64,000 nucleotides of DNA from assembly GCA_015680685.1 (NCBI GenBank), contig MNCI01011144.1:11100-75099 (forward strand), read 5' to 3'. Numbering within the stretch: position 1 is the stretch's first letter; each line of letters begins with the position of its first letter. The notes beneath the pieces were generated by a model that did not search any database, was not told the origin of the DNA, and worked only from the letters and a program-made list of their open reading frames with translations. The stretch comes from Gnetum montanum. Lineage: Eukaryota > Streptophyta > Gnetopsida > Gnetales > Gnetaceae. Both the position numbers and the translations under genes were made by a program. This document shows positions 42,830 through 55,298 of the stretch, in pieces.

Positions 42830-45316
42830 AAGTGTTTGACCATGACAAGAATTAATAAGTGGATAGGTATGCTCCATGCATTTGTAAAATAGTGTTAACC
42901 TTTTATTTTTAGACCACGAGGTGTCTCTTGGTTTATTGGTGGCTACGTAGACAAGTTGATGTTCACACACTTGGTTGTTAAACGTATAGTGATTCAAGGT
43001 ATGAGTTATGTCAAGGTTGCAGATGTTTGACCCATAATTGCACCCTTGATCATGATTCGGTATGCATGGATTCATTTGTCTCTTCATAATGCTAGGTTCA
43101 TTGCTTCTATTGGGTGTTGGAGTAATGATGGATGGTGGCCTTTGTAAAGGATTGGAACACAATGGTTATGAAAGGGAAAGTTTTGTACTAGATTGGCATT
43201 GTGCTAGTTTGGGTGATGTAGTTGGTCCACTAGTGTTATTCTTATGCATGGGAGCCATCCTAAAGAAAGCACATTTTTGAGATTGTGGTGGGGACCTACT
43301 AGCATTATCATGCTATGCACATTTGTAGCACAAGTGGCATTCTATTGTTGATGTTGTGGTATTAATCCTACCTGTGTTATTGGTAGTGACATGTTATGGG
43401 GTGGAGTATGAAAATATTGAGGATAGGATGGAGGGTAAGAGGTGTAAGATGTTGATCCTTCAAGAGATGTCATGGGTTGATGATACTTGTGAGAGTGGTA
43501 GTAGTGATTAGAAGTAGAGGATGTAGAACTAGTTGGAGAAATAGGTTGTTGAACATAATATATGGGTTCGACTGGTAGTAAGGGTAAGGTTAGTTTGGTG
43601 ATGGCCTCCCCCATGACTATGGGTTTTGCCACTATGGTTGATGGCAGTATTAAGGCTAGTAAGAAATCCTCATAGGATAGTAAGATTGGTTGTAGGACTA
43701 TTTATAATTACCTTGCGGAAAAGGTAAGTTTCTAGGCATGTGCTTCTATATGAACTTGGGATTTAATGCAAACACTCGATACTCATGTAGATGCAACATG
43801 ACTAGACAATAGTCCTTTGGATGGTCATATATGTAGAGGTCACATCTATCATCTTCATCCATGGTTGAGCCTATAGCCTCTTGTTCTTTATCCATTTTCC
43901 CTATTTACTAATAAATGTTCCTAGTTTTTTCTTGGTTCTTCTTCATTCTTTTATTGTGACCACTTAATTTTTTTTTTGCATTATCTTCTCCTCTACTATT
44001 TTTACAAAAGTTGTGACTTTCTCATTTATCCACTCTAACATCCTATCAAGCTTTGCTTCAAGTTCATTAATAGACTTTTGTATCAACAAAGTTTGTTGCA
44101 AAATCACCTTATCAAGGGCTACCTCTTTCTCCTTACCATTAATGTGGACCTACTTTTACTGAAGAGTTGGATCCTAATGATATTTCTTAGCATTCTCCCA
44201 TTTACATATCTCTCCTTCTTCTTTTGCCACATGCTCGATTAGCTCTTGAATTTGATGGATTTGTAGTTCATGTAATTGACCTTGAGCATACATCCCAAGG
44301 ATCTCCCTTGTTTCATTACAAAGGCCATATATGAAGTAGAAAAGTTGCTCTTCCTCAAAGAAACCATGGCCTAGGCATCTATTCAATAGAGTATAAGATC
44401 TATCTAAGGCCATATCTAATAGTTCATGTTGTTCTTGTCTCCATTCGTGGATTCATCTCCTCAAGTTGGATACCCTCACATAGGTTTATTATTTTTCATT
44501 GAAGAGTTCCAACATGGTGGATCACCATAAGATTGAATTTGGTTTCAACAATGTATACCATACTTTGACATTATTGATTAGTATCCTAGGAAAGAGCTTA
44601 AGCTTTTTCCACTCACTTTCAATGTTTTGTAAGGTGCAAGCATCATGGAAGGCTTGTAACTGATGTTGTGGATCAGAATCATAGCCTCCCACAAATTTAG
44701 GAATATTATTCATATGAAGCTTTGGTAATCAAATTTCCCTACAATGCTTGTGGGGTATCTTAACTACCTCTATGATTTGCATCATGCTCTTAGTGGCCAA
44801 CAAGGCTTCATTATCAGTAGACATGTTGCGATGAAAATTTCTCTTTCTATTCATTTGATTGTGACAATGTTATCTACGTTCAATTTGATATCTTTGATTT
44901 TTCTCATGGCTTAGATTCCTATTTTTAGTTTTATTTTGATGACAATGATGAGCTTCGTTTTTATACCTACATTCATCTTCATTAGAACTAGATGTTGAAG
45001 AGGAAGAGGAAGATGAGGAACTAGGAGGATTGCCATGACTTCTATGGTGTTTCCCATGGTCCTTTGATTTATCTTTCCAAATTTTTGAAGAGTTCTTAGG
45101 CCTTAAGGTCTCCCCTAGTCTAGGACTTACTTCATCTCCTCTAGGGTTGTCTACTTTAGATGAATGTATTCTTTAAGTATCATCAAGATTGTCATGAACA
45201 TATGAAATCCCTGCATGAGGTTGGTCACTCTAAGTTTCTTCAACATACATCTCATTAGTTCTCTAATGAATGTTCTCACTACATAATGCATTATCACCAC
45301 CTTGTGAAAGAGACAT
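42830..45316 (-). pseudogene. Athila-like gypsy gag
   Basis: The minus-strand frame starts at an ATG at 45,316 (MSLSQGGDNALCSENIH), 126 bases inside the end of LTR copy B. A serine-rich stretch (PPSSSSSSSSSTSSS, near 45,035-44,990) and a basic stretch follow. The gag core is clear: NIPKFVGGYDSDPQHQLQAF (near 44,710-44,650) and LKLFPRILINNVKVWYTLL (44,605-44,545), the pattern 'lp.F.G....DP..HL..F ... lK.FPFSL...A..W...L' of plant Athila-type gags. It continues with EEQLFYFIYGLCNETREILG (near 44,360-44,300) and IQELIEHVAKEEGE (near 44,250-44,205). A long low-complexity, Ser/Thr/Pro/His-rich C-terminal part runs to 43,340 (for example SPTSSTSSTSNHYYHSHKYH). About ten stops interrupt it. Protease, RT and integrase are missing downstream; the frame decays and spacer Y follows. 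Confidence 0.75.
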
Positions 45317-46185
45317 TATTTTTGGTTTACAATGTGTGTGATTTAATATCGTTTGGAAGATAAATCTTTAATGTGCTTACAGTGATTGTGTATAATATAA
45401 CTAATCTAGATAACTAGACCCATCCTTAGCAATAGCATTAATGATGAGTTGGGAGGTACCCCTATGCCCAACCATATGAGTTACAAGTGTTCACACATAA
45501 TCCAATCAAATTCCATGGATGGGACTAGTTGTGCATCTAAATCATTATGCCTTGATCGCAGTTTATTGTCTTCCCACTTGGACTTGTGGTAGCTTTGTCA
45601 TGTATGGTTTAGTCTAGAGTGAGGCATATGATTCTTGATGTTGTTTAGCCCTAAAATACTCCTATTAATAATAAATAGATTAATTAATTAAGCTAATTAA
45701 CAATGAAAAGTAAAGTCTAAACTAGCCTATGTGTGATGAGTATCCATTCCTAATCATTTGTACATGCCTTGGACTTCGCATAACTACCATTGGGATTACC
45801 AAGCATACATCATTGGGCTTACTAAATGATACACTATTGGGTTACCAAGTAATTACACTTAAGCATTTGTGATTAGTTATACTCATTTTGCTTAATGACA
45901 GGAATAATAAAGAGCAATAAATGGAAACAGTAACTAAGGAAAACAATAAATAATTAAAAAAATTAAAAGTAATAATAAATCTAAGTGGATGCTGTAATGA
46001 TGAAAGTAATCTCAATATTTATTGCTAGTCATTGAACATGTCCAAGTACATCACACTGAAGTAAGGATGTCATACAATCACTTAACATCACACTATAGGC
46101 ATGCACTAATAGAATTCTGATTACTCTAAAATATAAGAAAAAGCTATTCTAAAAATCTATATCCCAACCGTGTACCTAAGTGTGG

Positions 46186-46193
46186 TATTTATA
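46186..46193 (-). promoter_or_regulatory. LTR TATA box (CCCTATAAATACC)
   Basis: It lies 745 bases before the LTR end. Copy D has CTATAAATGC and copy C CTATATTAAT at matching positions in the family alignment. Confidence 0.6.
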
Positions 46194-46239
46194 GGGTAGC
46201 ACGAAAGGGGAAATATCGAATTCCTGACATGAGAAGTTG

Positions 46240-46289
46240 TGATATCAGATATCTGACATTGCAACTTCAATATCAAATATCTGATATCA
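46240..46289. repeat. 13-bp perfect inverted repeat in LTR B U3
   Basis: 'tgatatcagatat' at 46,240-46,252 is the exact reverse complement of 'atatctgatatca' at 46,277-46,289, with 24 bases between. It lies about 50 bases upstream of the TATA box (minus strand) and could be a regulatory element or hairpin. Confidence 0.9.
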
Positions 46290-46549
46290 AAGCCCTACAA
46301 AACATGACTCATCATCCATAAACACTAATCATGATTAAACACGATGCTATTATGGTACTTTCAACTTTAAAATATTATTATTTTCTGTATTTATGATATT
46401 CTTATTAAGTTATTTCTTATTTTCCCAACATAATTACTAAAATAAAAAATTAATATTAGTTATTATATTAATTTTTCTAATTTCAACCTTGTTTGACAAA
46501 TATATCATGTAGATGCCATTTAGTATGTGTTTTTTAACATGCAAGATTA

Positions 46550-49500
46550 AGCTATAGAGATGTGGGAACAAGTCAACTTATCTTTGAGCCTAAATGGACC
46601 TTTGGGTAATGTTATTTGACCAATTGACCTTGAGTATCTAGATCTTGAGCTTGGAAGCCTTTTCAACCACATAACCTCAATAGGAAAAACCTTAGAATGG
46701 CCTAACTACATAGTGAAAACTGTTAACATAAAGGCCAAGGACATCACATTGGATTTCGTAGTGGAAGCTCCCACTACAACTCATCATGGTAAGAAGAAAA
46801 TCCTAAAGCTATGTTTCTTACTAAAACCTCAACTTATTCAAGACATCACCAAGGTCCTACAAGCTAACATTAAAGCCTTTGCATGTTCTTGTGAAGACAT
46901 GTTTGGACTTGATCCACATCTAGTTCAACATAATATAATATCTAACCCTAACATTAAACCTGTTAAATGAAAGGTTCGTAAGACTAGGCTAGTTTTAGCA
47001 TTAATAGCCTTAGGATAATATTAAGAAGCTTTACTAAGTAGGTTTCATTCAAGCTATCAACTATGTTGATTGGGTATCTAACAAAGTGGTAGTTTCCATG
47101 AAGAACAAGAACATTTGCATATGTATTAATTTTTGTGACCTCAATAAAGCAACCATTAAGGATGAATCTCCCTTATCTAGCATCAATTAACTCATCAATA
47201 CTAATGTTGATCATGCATTGTTATCCTTTATGAATGAGTTCTCTAGATATAATCAAGTTATGATCAACCCAAAATATCAAGTTTATACAAACTTCACGAC
47301 CCCTTGGAGAATGTTTTATTATACCATGATGTGTTTTGATTTGAAGAATATATGTGTAGCATAGCAACACGCGATGGCCCTAATCCTTAGTGATTACATG
47401 CTAGGCCTTCTCAATGAGTACGTTGATGATATCACTGTAAATTTTAAGGTAACCTGTGACGATGCACAAGACTTGAACTTAGCTCTTCAACATTGTGTCA
47501 AATATGAAGTTTGACTCAATCCTAAGAAGTGTGTCTTTGGTGTCAAAGTCAGAAAGATGCTTGGCTTTATAGTCTCTAAAGCAAGAATATGTGTCTATCC
47601 TGACAAGGTTAATGCCATAACCAACTTATTAGCACCTAGTAACCTTAAGGAATTATGTGGATTACAAGGTAGATTATAGTTTATTCAAAAGTTCATCTTG
47701 AGGCTTACAGATAAGTTACAACCCATGTAATATTTTCTTAATAAGGAAATTCATTATGAATAGGCGGATCAATGCCAAGTAACCTTTGATAATGTTAACC
47801 AAGAATTAGCTAAGTTTCCAAATATGTATCTACCTTATAGAGATAAACCATTCTTAATATACCTTGCAATGTCTAATCCATCCATAGAATTTTTGGTTTG
47901 TTAAAAATCAGATGAAGCATAGCTACCAATTTAGTCTTTAATCCATGCATTAGTAGCCTATGATACTCGATACACTACTTAGCCTTAGTATTTTCCTTGA
48001 AGAAGTAGACACATTACCTCTTTAAGAGTCAAGTAAATATCATATGTAATGATAATGTATTAAGGGCCATTACATCCAACATCTATGAGAGTAGTTGAAT
48101 ATGAGAAGTTGTTATAGTCCAATTTGATCTATCATATGTAACACAAGCTTTAATTGAAGGCCAAGACAGCCACATAGCTAACCACTTCTTTGATTGAAGA
48201 CAATGCAACCATAGATCCTGAGTTTTCTAATGAGCATGTCAATGTTATAAATAATGTACCCAAAGGTTATGATGCCATTATGGATTTTGATGGAGCTTCA
48301 ACCATACATGGGTCTAGTGATGTTATCATCATCACATTTTCCAATGGTGAATTCTAATCTTTTGCCTATCATTTTGAATTTCCATGGATAATAAAGATGG
48401 TAGAATATGAAGGCTTAATTTGAGGATTAATGATAGCTCATGATCATGGATTTACATGCTTGATTGTAAAAGGAAATTCTCAATTGGTGATCAATTAAGT
48501 AACTAAAGTATATGCATAAAAAGTGAAAACTTATTTCCTTATTGTAGCCTTGCAAAAATGCTCATTCAAAAATTTAGAGATATTGACATTCAATACATTC
48601 CCTGAATAGAAAATACACTTGATGATGTCATTGCTATCTTAGCCTTAAGTGTGATGCACAATGTGTTTATCAAGTTACCTTCCATGACAAAAAACTATTC
48701 TCATCCCATCACACAACATATTTAAAGGACTTCCATAGCAACCATAGATAACATTTCTTAGCACGAATGGTACCATGATATCAAGTTCTACCTTATGCAT
48801 AGTGAACCTTCATAAAACCTAACTATAAAAGACGTTGTATGCAAATGATCACGACAATATGTCATTGTCGCTGATAATACATTATGTCAAAAGTCCTATA
48901 ATGATATATTGTTAGTGTGTTTAAGCAAAGTAGAAGTCCATATAGTCTTACAACAGGTACATGATGGCATATGTGGAGGAAAAATAGGACCTAAAGCCAT
49001 GGTTGTTAAGATTAAATGCCTAGGATAATACTAGCCTTATAGGGAAAGTGGCTACATGCAAAAGGCAAAAACGTGTGATATTTGTCACTGGTGTAATAAC
49101 ATTATATATGTGTCACTAATCAAGTTAAGTACTACTTAGATTACATGGTCATTTCAATGATGAATAATTGACATTAGTAGATCTAATGAAGAATTAACAT
49201 TATTAGATCTATAACACCTAAGTTTTCTACAAGACATACCTTTATTATCATTGTTGTAAAGTATTTCACAAAATCAATTAAAGCCATTCCTTTAAGAAAA
49301 AAAACTTTACAATAAATCTACAAATTCATCCTAGATAACATAGTGTCATGATTTGGCCTACCCCTAGTCATTGTTACTGATAATGGATCACAATTCAGTA
49401 GTAATGAGATGCAAGCCTTTTCTCAACAATTATACATTAAACACTCTTTCTCTGTGTCATACTATCCACAAAAAAATATTAAGATGAAGCTAGAAATAAG

Positions 49501-49980
49501 GTTTTCATCAATCTTGTAAAGAAAATTATAAAAAGTAGCAGACATAGATGGCATGAACAATTGCTATATGTACTATGGGCCTATAGAACAACATTTTGAA
49601 TTGCAACTAGTCACACCCCATATAGCCTAATTTATAGATCTAAAGCTATTTTTCCTCTTGAATTATATGTGTCATCTTTGATGGTAGCTTTGTATGATTA
49701 CATTAATGATAAGCAGAACAATGAATTGTGCATCATTGATTTGGATTTGATGGAAGAGAAAAATATACAAATACTTGCTCACATCAAATGTTACTAAGAG
49801 AAATAAAGATAACACTACCGCCATGATCTAAAATGATGGAAGGTCAAGGAAGAAGACCTTGTCCTTAAGGTTTTTTATGAACACACAAACAAATTCTCAA
49901 CCCGTTGGGAAGAATCTTGCTTAGTTACCAAAGACTATGGTAATAAAGCCTTTAATATAGCATATCTAGATAGGAATTAA
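46550..49980 (+). pseudogene. Ty3/gypsy pol relic (RT, two RNase H regions, integrase)
   Basis: The plus-strand pol can be followed from FACSCEDMFGLDPHLVQHN (near 46,875-46,932) through RT. Landmarks are INYVDWVSNKVVVSMKNKN (family: VQYPEWVSNVVPVPKK), ICINFCDLNKA, TTPWRMFYYTMMCFDLKN, and a retained YVDD at 47,419-47,430. NPKKCVFGVK and KVRKMLGFIVS follow. A second RNase H-like domain starts with IMDFDGAS (near 48,280) and KGNSQLVIN (near 48,470), the additional RNase H typical of the Tat/Ogre lineage. Integrase shows VVKYFTKSIKAIPL (near 49,255; the family D before YFTKW is lost), VTDNGSQFSSNEM (near 49,375) and the tail DLVLKVFYEHTNKFSTRWEE (from 49,858). Protease and gag are absent at the 5' end. 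Stops and shifts make it inactive. It lies head to head with LTR copy B. Confidence 0.85.
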
Positions 49981-52160
49981 TTGGCCAAATTGGTCAACCA
50001 TTCCTATCTTAAAATTTGTTATATCTAATGTTGACTTATTTTTCTTAGCCTTTTTTTTCTTTGTTTATAGATCTAAGTAGATATATAATATTGATAAACC
50101 TTGTAGCTTTGACAAGTGAGCCTACATGACTATTTTCTTCTTGGTTTCAAAACGTTGCAAGTTTTGTACAAGTTTGCAAAGAAAAATACAACATTCTCAA
50201 AGTTCTACCAATTTTATCTCATGGTGAAAAATATTTTATTGTTGTCTCATGTAATTTCCTATAATCTCTAGTTTCTTCAATTTGTTTCCTTATTATTTTT
50301 GAGTTATGTTTGCAGGATGGACTTGGAATCATCAAAAAGATGTGATTGGTTGTAGAAATCAGTTATCATGCCATCTCAATACATGAGATTTGGTTATCCT
50401 ATTTGACCATGCCAATAGTACTTATCTCATATTGGTTTCATTACTCTTTTTAATTCATAGCCATGCATCAACCTTAGCCTTTCACACCTTATTAATCATG
50501 AAAACCTATGTTTGACATTTATGTATCATGGCCATATGAATTCTCTTGTGAGATGCTTCATCAATCATTTTGTTGAACTCTACAAATTTTTCATTTAGTG
50601 AGATAACAAAGTTTGGCCCTAGTGTCAAAACCTAAAGAAGGTTTAAATCCCCAAAAAGAGGGGCAGAAATGCTAAGAAAGAAAAGAGGCCAAAGTAGCCT
50701 ACATTAAAGTAAACTAGTGGGTTAGAAAAAATAAGCTAATTTGCTAAAATAGCCAATACCAAAGCATTGATTTCTTTAAATCTAAGCACATGTAACCAGT
50801 ATAATGAGCACACACTATAAAGCAATCGTCAACAAATGAAAACATCACTATTACCATAACCATGATGTCAAAACATTTATAATTCTTCAATAGCCTATTT
50901 AACCATTTTCAAATAGCTAATTTATCCAAAATACCTCACTTCAAATTATCATCATTTCATTTTAATCTTACTTCAACATTGCAAGTACTCCTTCGCACGA
51001 TTTAACAACTACAAAATCAAGTATGGAGAGAAAGCTATTGGTTATGAATCTATGATAGTGTATTGCATTATTTGTTGATGTATTTTAGGTTAATGCTCAA
51101 AACATCAACAAAGAGGGGCCAATAAAACACCTTAGAGAAAATTTAGTTGTAAACAAGAAAATATTATGATTAAAATTTGATTGTAATTTTGATCGAACTC
51201 AAGAGAAAAAATAAATGCCTTGATTTTCCTTTGAAAAAATCAAATTAGAACCTTGTTTTATCAAAATATTGAAGCATTCCTAACATGTAAAGTATAATTC
51301 ATGATACAAAATTTCAAAAATGCTGTGAATGTCAAAAACAATGTTAATTCTAGCATGAAATGTCAAAAACACTATACTTGTTAGTCTTAGTATGAATGTC
51401 AAAAATGTTGCAAGTTTTGGTTAGTTTAAATGGTCAAAATGCAATATGAACACCTAGAAAACTTGCTAGAATGAAATCATGGCCTATTAAAACAAGAATC
51501 AAGGTCACTTTTGGTACTTTTTGGCACATATGGTACTTTTGATATAGAGAGAGACCTTGCAACACATAAAGACTTTGAGACCTTTTGAATTCATCTTCTC
51601 TCAGTGCTAACCATTGTGAATAATTGAGAACCTATTGCATTCTTCATCCAAAAGTATATTGATAAAGCTAGACATATTTGTATCAGCTATAGAATACACC
51701 TTGGCTACCCATGCATCAAATATCCAATGGAGATTTTAGTGAGATCTTTGGAATTCTTATAAACCTATTTGATCTATATACTATAAACATATATTTCCAA
51801 AATATTTTTATAATATTATCATAAATTTTGTAGTGTTTTTCCATATTTACTATTATTTTTTATATTATCTCTCGATTCTCTTATTGATCTAGCATTGGAT
51901 CTATTGTTTGCTTGTTTTCTTGTCCATTTTTGATCACTTTATCTTAGTGATAGTGTTGGCACATTTGGCCATTTCATGGAATAGTAAGACTCATCTTAAA
52001 AATTATTGTAAGAGTGGGAGAATGTGAATGTGTTATTTCATATCATTGGTATGGAATCTAGGGGTGGCCCAAAATGGCATATTGGTGTGGAAAACAAAGA
52101 ATACTAGGAATAATCATGTTAAATCAGTTGCTACCTACAATAGTCCATATATATATATAT
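49981..52160 (+). other. Region downstream of gypsy pol, probable 3' part with candidate polypurine tracts
   Basis: Two purine-rich tracts of the type expected before a 3' LTR occur: 'ccaaaaagaggggcagaaatg' near 50,650 and 'caacaaagaggggcc' near 51,105. Either may mark the LTR start. Between 51,310 and 51,420 the phrase 'atgtcaaaaac' recurs about four times. A TA microsatellite closes the region at 52,147-52,160. No second LTR copy was found for confirmation. Confidence 0.35.
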
Positions 52161-52199
52161 TTTAAAAAAGGGGATGTACTACTGCAGCACCTTATTAGT

Positions 52200-53225
52200 C
52201 TCTCAAAGAGGCGGTGATAAGGTTTGAAGGAATAAACAGCAAAAATTTTTGATATGGAGAAACATCGGTTTGTTAAGGAAGAGCTTCAAAGGATACAAAG
52301 GGTGAGAGTCAAGGAAATGGAGAAAGATATGAGTTGCAATCTCTGAAGAAGTGAAAACATTGAAACTAGAGTACACAGAGATCATTTTGTAAGTCAATAA
52401 TGATGCAAGCCTGCATTCTGAATTTTCTCCGTTGGAAACGCATTCAAATTGCAACCCTAGTTCAGACACTCAAAACTGTAGCAAGTTTCGGATCTGCAAC
52501 AAAAAGTAGAGGAAGAAAAATTGAAGTGATGCAGAATAGGCTCGTTAACAAGTAGAAAAAGCCATAAAATTTCTCTAAAACGATAGTCCCGTGATGCTGC
52601 ACCTTCTCAACTCACTGGAAGAAACAACAAATGACCTAAACCCTCATCGTAAAATTTTCCCGCAATAGGAGGAGCCCCTAAGGTTGTTGCCACTCATCAG
52701 AGCTTTGTGATGGTAGTTCTTTTAATTCAAGCAATGACATCTTCAGTTTCAAGTTTTTGTTTCGGATTTGCATGCCTTCAACGCCATCACTGACATTCTC
52801 TGTAAGGCCCGCAAGGTGTGCACTGCATAGAGGATTTTCTGGCAGTTGCAGGGTCGTTTCACAACTTCTTACCCTTTCTTGTGACCAGTGTCTCAAAAAG
52901 GAGCCTTCCATGGCTCAGAACATTTTCTAGAAAATAATCCACCACGAATCCAACCACCGTTGTGACTTACAATACTTTGTTGTAGGGATTCTCCAACTGC
53001 GACCTTGCCAAATAGGCCTGAGCTTTCCCAAGGAATGCATTTCAAATTTTTTCAGGCGGTAATCACAAATGTCATTCACTCTTGGAACCTACAATCCAAA
53101 ATAGCAGCCATGCTTGATGGTGATGCATTCGATATCACATACCAGTCCACTGAACCTGGCAACAAAGACACAAAGGCATACTAAGATAGATGTCAAGAGA
53201 TATTTTGGGTCGATGTCGGTAAATC
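52200..53225. other. CG-retaining island with gene-like open stretches, unidentified
   Basis: CG dinucleotides are frequent (for example 'gaggcggtgataagg', 'ctccgttggaaacgc', 'ccacgaatccaaccaccgttg'). On the plus strand one frame reads MEKHRFVKEELQRIQRVRVK from 52,255, and another reads ARQQVEKAIKFL ... SPVMLHLLNSLEETTNDLNP from about 52,543. At 52,684-52,929 a third plus frame is open for over 80 codons and ends MAQNIF; a 77-codon minus frame overlaps it. AFDITYQSTEPGNKDTKAY lies near 53,128-53,180. This looks like a decayed ordinary gene fragment rather than a transposon, but I cannot name the family, and strand assignment (plus preferred) is tentative. Confidence 0.4.
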
Positions 53226-54959
53226 AGAGTTGTAGTTCATCAAAAATAAAATTTTAAATGGTTTGGTGATTAATTTAGTAATGTCACAATGTCACATACG
53301 CTAATAGTGTGAAGCCCTAGTTATAGACTTACCTTTTAATTTAATTATTCCAAGGCTTCAAAACATTATTTTTCAAACATTATTATATAAGTTACTACCC
53401 ATAAAATATTTGTAATATTAATGTTAAAATATTTGTAATATTTACAAATATTAGTGTTAGNTTGTACAAAGAAAGTGTGAAAAATTTCTTGTAAAATGAC
53501 TTGCTAAAGAAAAGATTTCAGCCTCTTTGTCATAGTCCTATGAGTTATGTATGATTTTTGTTTTGTTTAAATTGTTTAGCTAGTGGTTTAGATAGTATCA
53601 TCCTTGGCAAATAATTTTGGGATTTTTAGATTTCTCTTATTGTTCTTGTTGCCCGATAGAAATTCCTGTTAAAATTTTTCCATAGAAGTGCTTGTGTTTA
53701 AAAGCCTTAAGATCATTTTAGTAGTAAATTTTATTATTGTGCAATGTATAAGAACTGCTATTGAGATTTTTGTAAGAGAGCCTCTGCTTGTAGTCATGTC
53801 ATTGAATGATTCAATAGTCAAGAGCATTCAGAAAATCTTTGGTATTTTGATTAGACCAAAATAGCTTCTTTTTATCTTTAAAGTGAATCTCCGTGGTATT
53901 TCAATCAGAAATTGTCAAGTCTTTTAAAGGTTCTGTTGAATGCAATTTTTGACATCCATTATCTAGCCAAAATGGAGTCTCATATGTGGTAGTTTACGCA
54001 GCAATTTTTTGGTAGCATAGTAGGATTGTCTTGAAGAAATTGCTTATTTGAGCCTTGGAAGTTTGAACAATTCATAGTTATTGAATTTGGGATAGCTTTA
54101 TTGTGAAGTGTTTACTCATGTAATTTTACCTTGTTTAAATATTTGAGGTCCACGCAAATTTGCTTGCTTTTTTATCTATTTCCATTGAATCTTTCTCTAT
54201 TTCTAGTTTTCTTGTGGAACTATCTCTTTATTTGGGGAAAATTGGAAGTAGATTCACAGAGTTGTGCTCAAATGTTTTTACAAAATTTTATTTGTTACAA
54301 GTAGGTATTATAAGGACCACATAGACTAGGCAATTGAATGAAATAGGAACTCTCAACAACTCACAGGACTTGGCAAAGTTGGCTGAATCTCTTTAAGATA
54401 AGTCCTTTGTAGTTTACACACAACGCACTCGTTTCATATTTCATAGCCGCACACCGCAACATCACACACACATACTCACATTAACTACTAAGTCTATTTG
54501 GAGGTATCTGGGCCTTGGTGTTGCCAAAGAACAACAAGCACCTAAATCCTCTTCAAGGACACTCGTTGGTGGTCGCGTCCCAAACGGTCACCAACAGATA
54601 GACTCTTAAGTATTTAGATGATTGATAAGACCACCTAAGGCACCTTAGATTCTTTGTAAGACCTGTGGATCTTGAGGTAAAACTATTCTACATAGATCTA
54701 TTTGATTTTCAATGTCAAAATTTTCTATCATTACACACTACTTTGGAATTGATTGAGTAATTTAGAATTGAAGAGCTTAATTGTTAAAGGGAAAAAAATA
54801 ATAATTAAAAATTAAAATCAATAATGTCACATGGCATGAATTTAAGGTTGAATTAAGAACATATGAACATAAAAATATCATCAACATATTGAGATAAGAA
54901 AATAAGGATTTTGTAATAAAAATCTATAAGTTTATACTATTAAAGATCTTTATTCTTAT
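53226..54959. other. Spacer upstream of the copia element, nothing identified
   Basis: The left part is AT-rich with an unknown base at 53,461. A segment around 54,400-54,600 is richer in C and G ('ccgcacaccgcaacatcacacac', 'ctcgttggtggtcgcgtcccaaacggtc') but codes for nothing recognisable and has no LTR ends that I can see. Confidence 0.35.
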
Positions 54960-55286
54960 TGAAAAAACTCATCATCTTATTTTATTTATATTTTAATATT
55001 ATCATTATGAGTTTATGATTATACTAGTATAATGTCTAGAAAGTGTTGTGCACTACTATGGTAGTATGATGTTATATTATTACTAATAATTTATCAACTT
55101 TCATTAACACATTTTTTATGATTTAGTTGTAACTACTAAGTATAGTTATGATTATTTGTTACTTGAATATAACATTTCAAATATCTTAATTATTGACAAG
55201 ATCATGTTTGACTATGTTTTTTTATCTTATTCTTCTCTTTGTGTTTAGGTATTGACTTGCTCATCATTGGTCTTGTAAACTTTACA
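54960..55286 (+). repeat. Copia 5' LTR
   Basis: It matches 59,257-59,606 along its length: 'ttatcattatgagtttatgatt', 'ctactatggtagtatgatgttatatta', 'gttgtaactactaagtatagttatgat', 'ttgttacttgaatataacatttca', and 'gtcttgtaaactttaca'. A tRNA primer-binding site follows directly at 55,287, fixing the right end. The left end is estimated. Divergence between the two LTRs is considerable, so the insertion is old. Confidence 0.75.
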
Positions 55287-55298
55287 TGGTATCAAAGT
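55287..55298 (+). other. Primer-binding site (initiator Met tRNA type)
   Basis: TGGTATCAAAGT follows the LTR end directly. The common plant copia site is TGGTATCAGAGC, complementary to the 3' end of the initiator methionine tRNA. Confidence 0.75.

Larger units (their letters stand above)
45442..46430 (-). repeat. LTR of family X, copy B (5' LTR of the Athila-like element)
   Basis: This is the best-preserved copy of the family. On the minus strand it has a TATA box at 46,186-46,193, an AATAAA signal near 46,020, and the end TATGGTTGGGCATAGGGG...CTCATCA at 45,442. It is followed by a 126-base leader and the gag ATG, which fixes the orientation of the whole LTR family. The U3 start is not defined; about 46,430 is an estimate just before the oppositely oriented pol begins. 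Confidence 0.7.

Noticed and set aside
52203-52911. Minus-strand frames of 88 and 77 codons as exons of a gene
   Set aside because: The plus strand of the same island gives more continuous gene-like pieces. No family match for either, so no gene is called.
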